Origin: Amorphochlora amoebiformis | Lineage: Eukaryota; Cercozoa; Chlorarachniophyceae | Length of the DNA stretch: 64,000 bases | Direction: 5' to 3' | NCBI GenBank assembly: GCA_054601695.1 | Contig: BAAHQB010000344.1 | Location: 62,001 to 126,000 of the forward strand | Shown: piece by piece, positions 38,128 through 64,000 of the stretch | Layout: each line of letters begins with the position of its first letter | Position numbering within the stretch: position 1 is the first letter of the stretch | Translations under genes and position numbers: made by a program | Notes under the pieces: generated by a model | Databases searched by the model: none | Told to the model about the DNA's origin: nothing | What the model saw: the letters and a program-made list of their open reading frames with translations, nothing else

Positions 38128-38485
38128 CCATAATACTCATTTGTGTAAGTACAAGTAAATACATTTTTACATGTACACACATAATATATATATATACGTA
38201 CATATAAATCTGTACCAATACACACCTCAATTCATCCTGGCTCTCTCCATACTCTCTCGACCTCCTAACTCCCTCGTACGTAGGACCACGCCATTCCTAC
38301 CTTCCTTAATCCTCCCTTCAGCCCAGATTTGCGTGTGTTCTATTCAGGACCACGCCATTCCTACCTTCCTTAATCCTCCCCTTAGCCTAGATTTGTGTGT
38401 GTTCTATTCAGGTCAAGATCATGTCGAGGTCTTCCGCCCTCCTCCTCGCTATGACGCGTCGTGGGAAAAAGAGTTCTCATCTTAG
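33614..38485 (+). CDS. PKG: cGMP-dependent protein kinase, three cNMP-binding domains plus AGC kinase domain
   Basis: Ser/Thr kinase activated by cGMP. Exons: 33614-33617, 33673-33847, 33906-33991, 34176-34417, 34481-34875, 34946-35069, 35121-35299, 36334-36521, about 36549-36808, 36877-37520, 37583-37704, 38412-38485; about 830 aa. The N-terminus MGICAS fits N-myristoylation plus palmitoylation and is followed by a Lys/Glu-rich stretch. Three cyclic-nucleotide pockets follow: [32 protein letters not shown], and FGEKALMDD with RAATI. The Thr after RAA in the last two favours cGMP. Kinase motifs: [37 protein letters not shown], then the AGC tail HAFFSGFDF and a C-terminus ending WEKEFSS. The 36521/36549 junction is uncertain: acceptors after 36548 (27-nt intron) or 36635 keep phase, while the better-spaced one after 36585 is one base out. 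Domain assignment is secure. Confidence 0.94.
35300..36333 (+). repeat. PKG intron 7: TA-rich intron with a decayed copy of the next exon
   Basis: The intron opens with GTAATA and about 150 nt of ordinary sequence, then about 800 nt of (TA)n with ATATGTAT variants, and ends AATATCGCAG. Near 36157-36200 lies a sequence resembling the start of exon 8 (TCGCAACTGTGGC, then TTTCGGGGAGAATG), against TCGCAGCTATGGC and TTTTTCGGGGAGAAAG in the true exon. It has lost its acceptor AG (CAA) and is probably not used. A short echo of the acceptor itself (ATATCGCAG) sits at 36305-36313. Confidence 0.75.
38284..38411 (+). repeat. 64-bp tandem duplication at the last PKG 3' splice site
   Basis: Copies 38284-38347 and 38348-38411 differ by a few bases and both end TGTGTTCTATTCAG. 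The second copy abuts the final exon (38412). The first therefore presents an identical 3' splice site 64 nt upstream. Use of that upstream site would add 64 nt and shift the reading frame. Confidence 0.9.
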
Positions 38486-38651
38486 ACATCCTCACAGAAT
38501 AACTGCTAGGCGTGTCTCTGGAAGTGAGAGTTATTTTTTGGTTACGAATTCTGCAAATCATACATATTAGATTGTTTTCTTGTTGAATTTGGAGAATTAT
38601 GTAAGAATATGTAATAAATGTGTATATGCATATATATTATATACATATTAT

Positions 38652-38711
<60 letters not shown>

Positions 38712-38788
38712 AACATATATATATATATGTATATATATATATGCGTTATATATATAGATATATATTATATATAGTATTATATATATAC

Positions 38789-38831
<43 letters not shown>

Positions 38832-39200
38832 TTGTAACTGTACTGGGGCAGCATGCATATGAGGCACTACCTAGCCGCTAGTATATATGCGGCGCTAGCG
38901 CTATATCTACTAGATCTAGTATCTAGAGTATATAACAGCTATCATCAGTATATTCTAGATGTAGTAGATATTTATCGTCATTCCTGCTCAGGCGCAACTT
39001 AATTTCAGTATAAACTAGATAAATACGCATTCACGTGCCAAGTTAGATCATGGCACTGCTGGTTCTAGATCATTCAAGTGTTTAATCTAGTTCTACAGTA
39101 CAATACACTCTAGACACTAGACACTGTTAATGCTAGTACAACTTCGTTGTAGTACGTAGTACCTAGAGTACATAGAGCTGATCGACTTATACTTGCGCAC

Positions 39201-39256
<56 letters not shown>

Positions 39257-39494
39257 ATATATATGTAGTCACGAGGCCATGCGTCAGATGCCTTGAGGTT
39301 GTAGGCAGACCCGGTTCCAAGGTTGTAGATGTCAAGCGTCACATTTATGGGATTTCCCGCGGCATACAGGAACGGTATTTCTGTGCTCAAACTCTTCCGG
39401 AAGATTATTTTCGCTTCCGAAGCCTTAACAGCCGTCAGACATAGCACCGCGAGAGCAGGTGCGCAAGCATCGGAGTGGGGTGTGCCGGGGCCGC

Positions 39495-39541
<47 letters not shown>

Positions 39542-40247
39542 CATATATATATATATTATACTATATGCATACGCGCTAGACCTAGTAGACGCGTGCGCGG
39601 CATGCATGATCGATTATCATGATCATCTCTAAGTTTCAAATTCAATCTGCGCACACCACCGGGACGCAAGTTGGCCACACAATACTATGGTCCAGATCTA
39701 TGTTTCGATGCATGAAGTTGCACATCATCATGTCAACATGTACTCAGTCGGAAGTCGAGACTAATACAATTATCTGGCTTATCATTGTTCTAGTTGTTAT
39801 ACGCATGCTGGTCACTAGTATCTAGTATCTAGATCTAGAGTACAATGCGTATACGTACGTACGTACGTATGAGAATGTGGCAATTCAATTTCATTATCAA
39901 GTACGTATACTTTAGTAGACTCGACGTACCAAATGCACCAGTACGTACGTACGTACGACGTACCACTAGTACCACCATCTTCTGGCCTCATGCATGGTAG
40001 TCACATCTGGATAGTACAGTTTCCAGAGTTCACAGCCTGTTATGATCTAGATGATGGGCCATTGATGTCTCATGATCATGATATTTTAAACCATGCTGTA
40101 CTGGTCTTTAGGAAAAATATCTTTTGTCTTACTGGTGAATACTACGACAGGACTCGTTAAAGCTGGATACTATAAGTCTAGACCACAACACAATCAACTC
40201 ATATATGGATCTAGTATCTACGAGTGTGCTTGCTGAATGTATATGTA

Positions 40248-40312
<65 letters not shown>

Positions 40313-40560
40313 CACTTATATACACATGTATATATGTATTAGACTATAGTATATATAATAATCCAGAATTTACGAAAGCTATAACACATCACAGTCTTTT
40401 CATGCACAGTAATTGCTACGTACGCTAGCTAAGCTACAAGCCTACAACAATGTACACTTTTTGTCGTTGCCGAAAGGACCACACCTAATAACAAAAACAA
40501 ACAAACTCAGTGAGTCTCAGGGCTTGATTGATTCAGAGCTCAGGTCGAATATATAGCGCA
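38486..40560. other. Convergent intergenic region, rich in 4-bp palindromes
   Basis: Lies between the PKG stop (plus) and the USP stop (minus). Outside three short TA tracts it is dense in CTAG, GTAC, GATC and CATG, for example repeated ACGTACGTACGT at 39854-39868 and 39941-39956. It contains the TRAP-beta fragment. A 75-codon plus-strand ORF at 39933-40160 has no recognisable features and is not called. Confidence 0.6.
39273..39499 (-). pseudogene. Truncated TRAP-beta (SSR2)-like exon
   Basis: One minus-strand frame reads a hydrophobic stretch APALAVLCLTAVKA, then SEAKIIFRKSL, NPINVTLDIYNLGTGSAYNL and SDAWP. This matches the N-terminal part of translocon-associated protein beta (signal peptide, then the IYNxGxxxAxxVxxxD region). 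A possible donor GTGACT follows at 39272. No in-frame ATG is present upstream and no exon for the rest of the lumenal domain, the membrane segment or the tail was found before PKG. It looks like a gene fragment, or an exon whose partners I failed to see. Confidence 0.5.
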
Positions 40561-63939
<23,379 letters not shown>

Positions 63940-64000
63940 CTTATTAATTGTTTATATATATATATGTATATATATATATACACATATATACATATATATA

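Noticed and set aside
39933-40160. 75-codon plus-strand ORF
   Set aside because: No homology, splice context or codon signal; lies in palindrome-rich intergenic DNA.

Overview
The window is nuclear DNA of a eukaryote. It has GT-AG introns throughout, TTAGGG/CCCTAA telomere-type arrays, and very long (TA)n microsatellites that make up much of the sequence. No prokaryotic operon, tRNA, rRNA or CRISPR was seen. One gene product carries a signal-peptide-like leader followed by a basic stretch, as expected for a plastid reached through the secretory pathway. A second is a multi-cNMP-site cGMP-dependent kinase. Together they suggest an alga or protist with a complex plastid (alveolate, stramenopile or haptophyte grade); the lineage is not resolved.

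Layout. 1-29.3 kb is repeat-dominated: (TA)n tracts, telomere-like arrays that change strand several times in the first 5 kb, and minisatellites. Scattered through it are short minus-strand exon-like islands. Two chains of islands are phase-compatible (about 4.86-7.68 kb and 25.7-27.15 kb) and are probably parts of genes I do not recognise. 29.8-33.4 kb (-): uroporphyrinogen decarboxylase, 8 exons, 461 aa. 33.6-38.5 kb (+): cGMP-dependent protein kinase, about 12 exons, about 830 aa, divergent from the decarboxylase across 197 bp. 38.5-40.56 kb: intergenic, with one truncated TRAP-beta-like exon. 40.56-63.94 kb (-): a ubiquitin-specific protease of the USP4/11/15 type split into 43 visible exons averaging 57 nt. 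Its 5' end lies beyond the right edge. All 43 exons join in phase (2466 nt, 821 aa plus stop).

The main new observation is structural. Introns are largely TA microsatellites or telomere-like arrays whose edges supply the splice sites. Exons repeatedly have partial tandem copies in the neighbouring intron: copies upstream (in sense) keep the 3' splice site and exon start, copies downstream keep the exon end and donor. Two cases are intact duplicated exons of 36 and 39 nt. The protease also has a Tudor-knot/chromo-barrel-like module inside its catalytic domain and has lost the usual zinc-ribbon cysteines. The three confident genes act in different processes (tetrapyrrole synthesis, cGMP signalling, deubiquitination); only the divergent pair suggests shared control.
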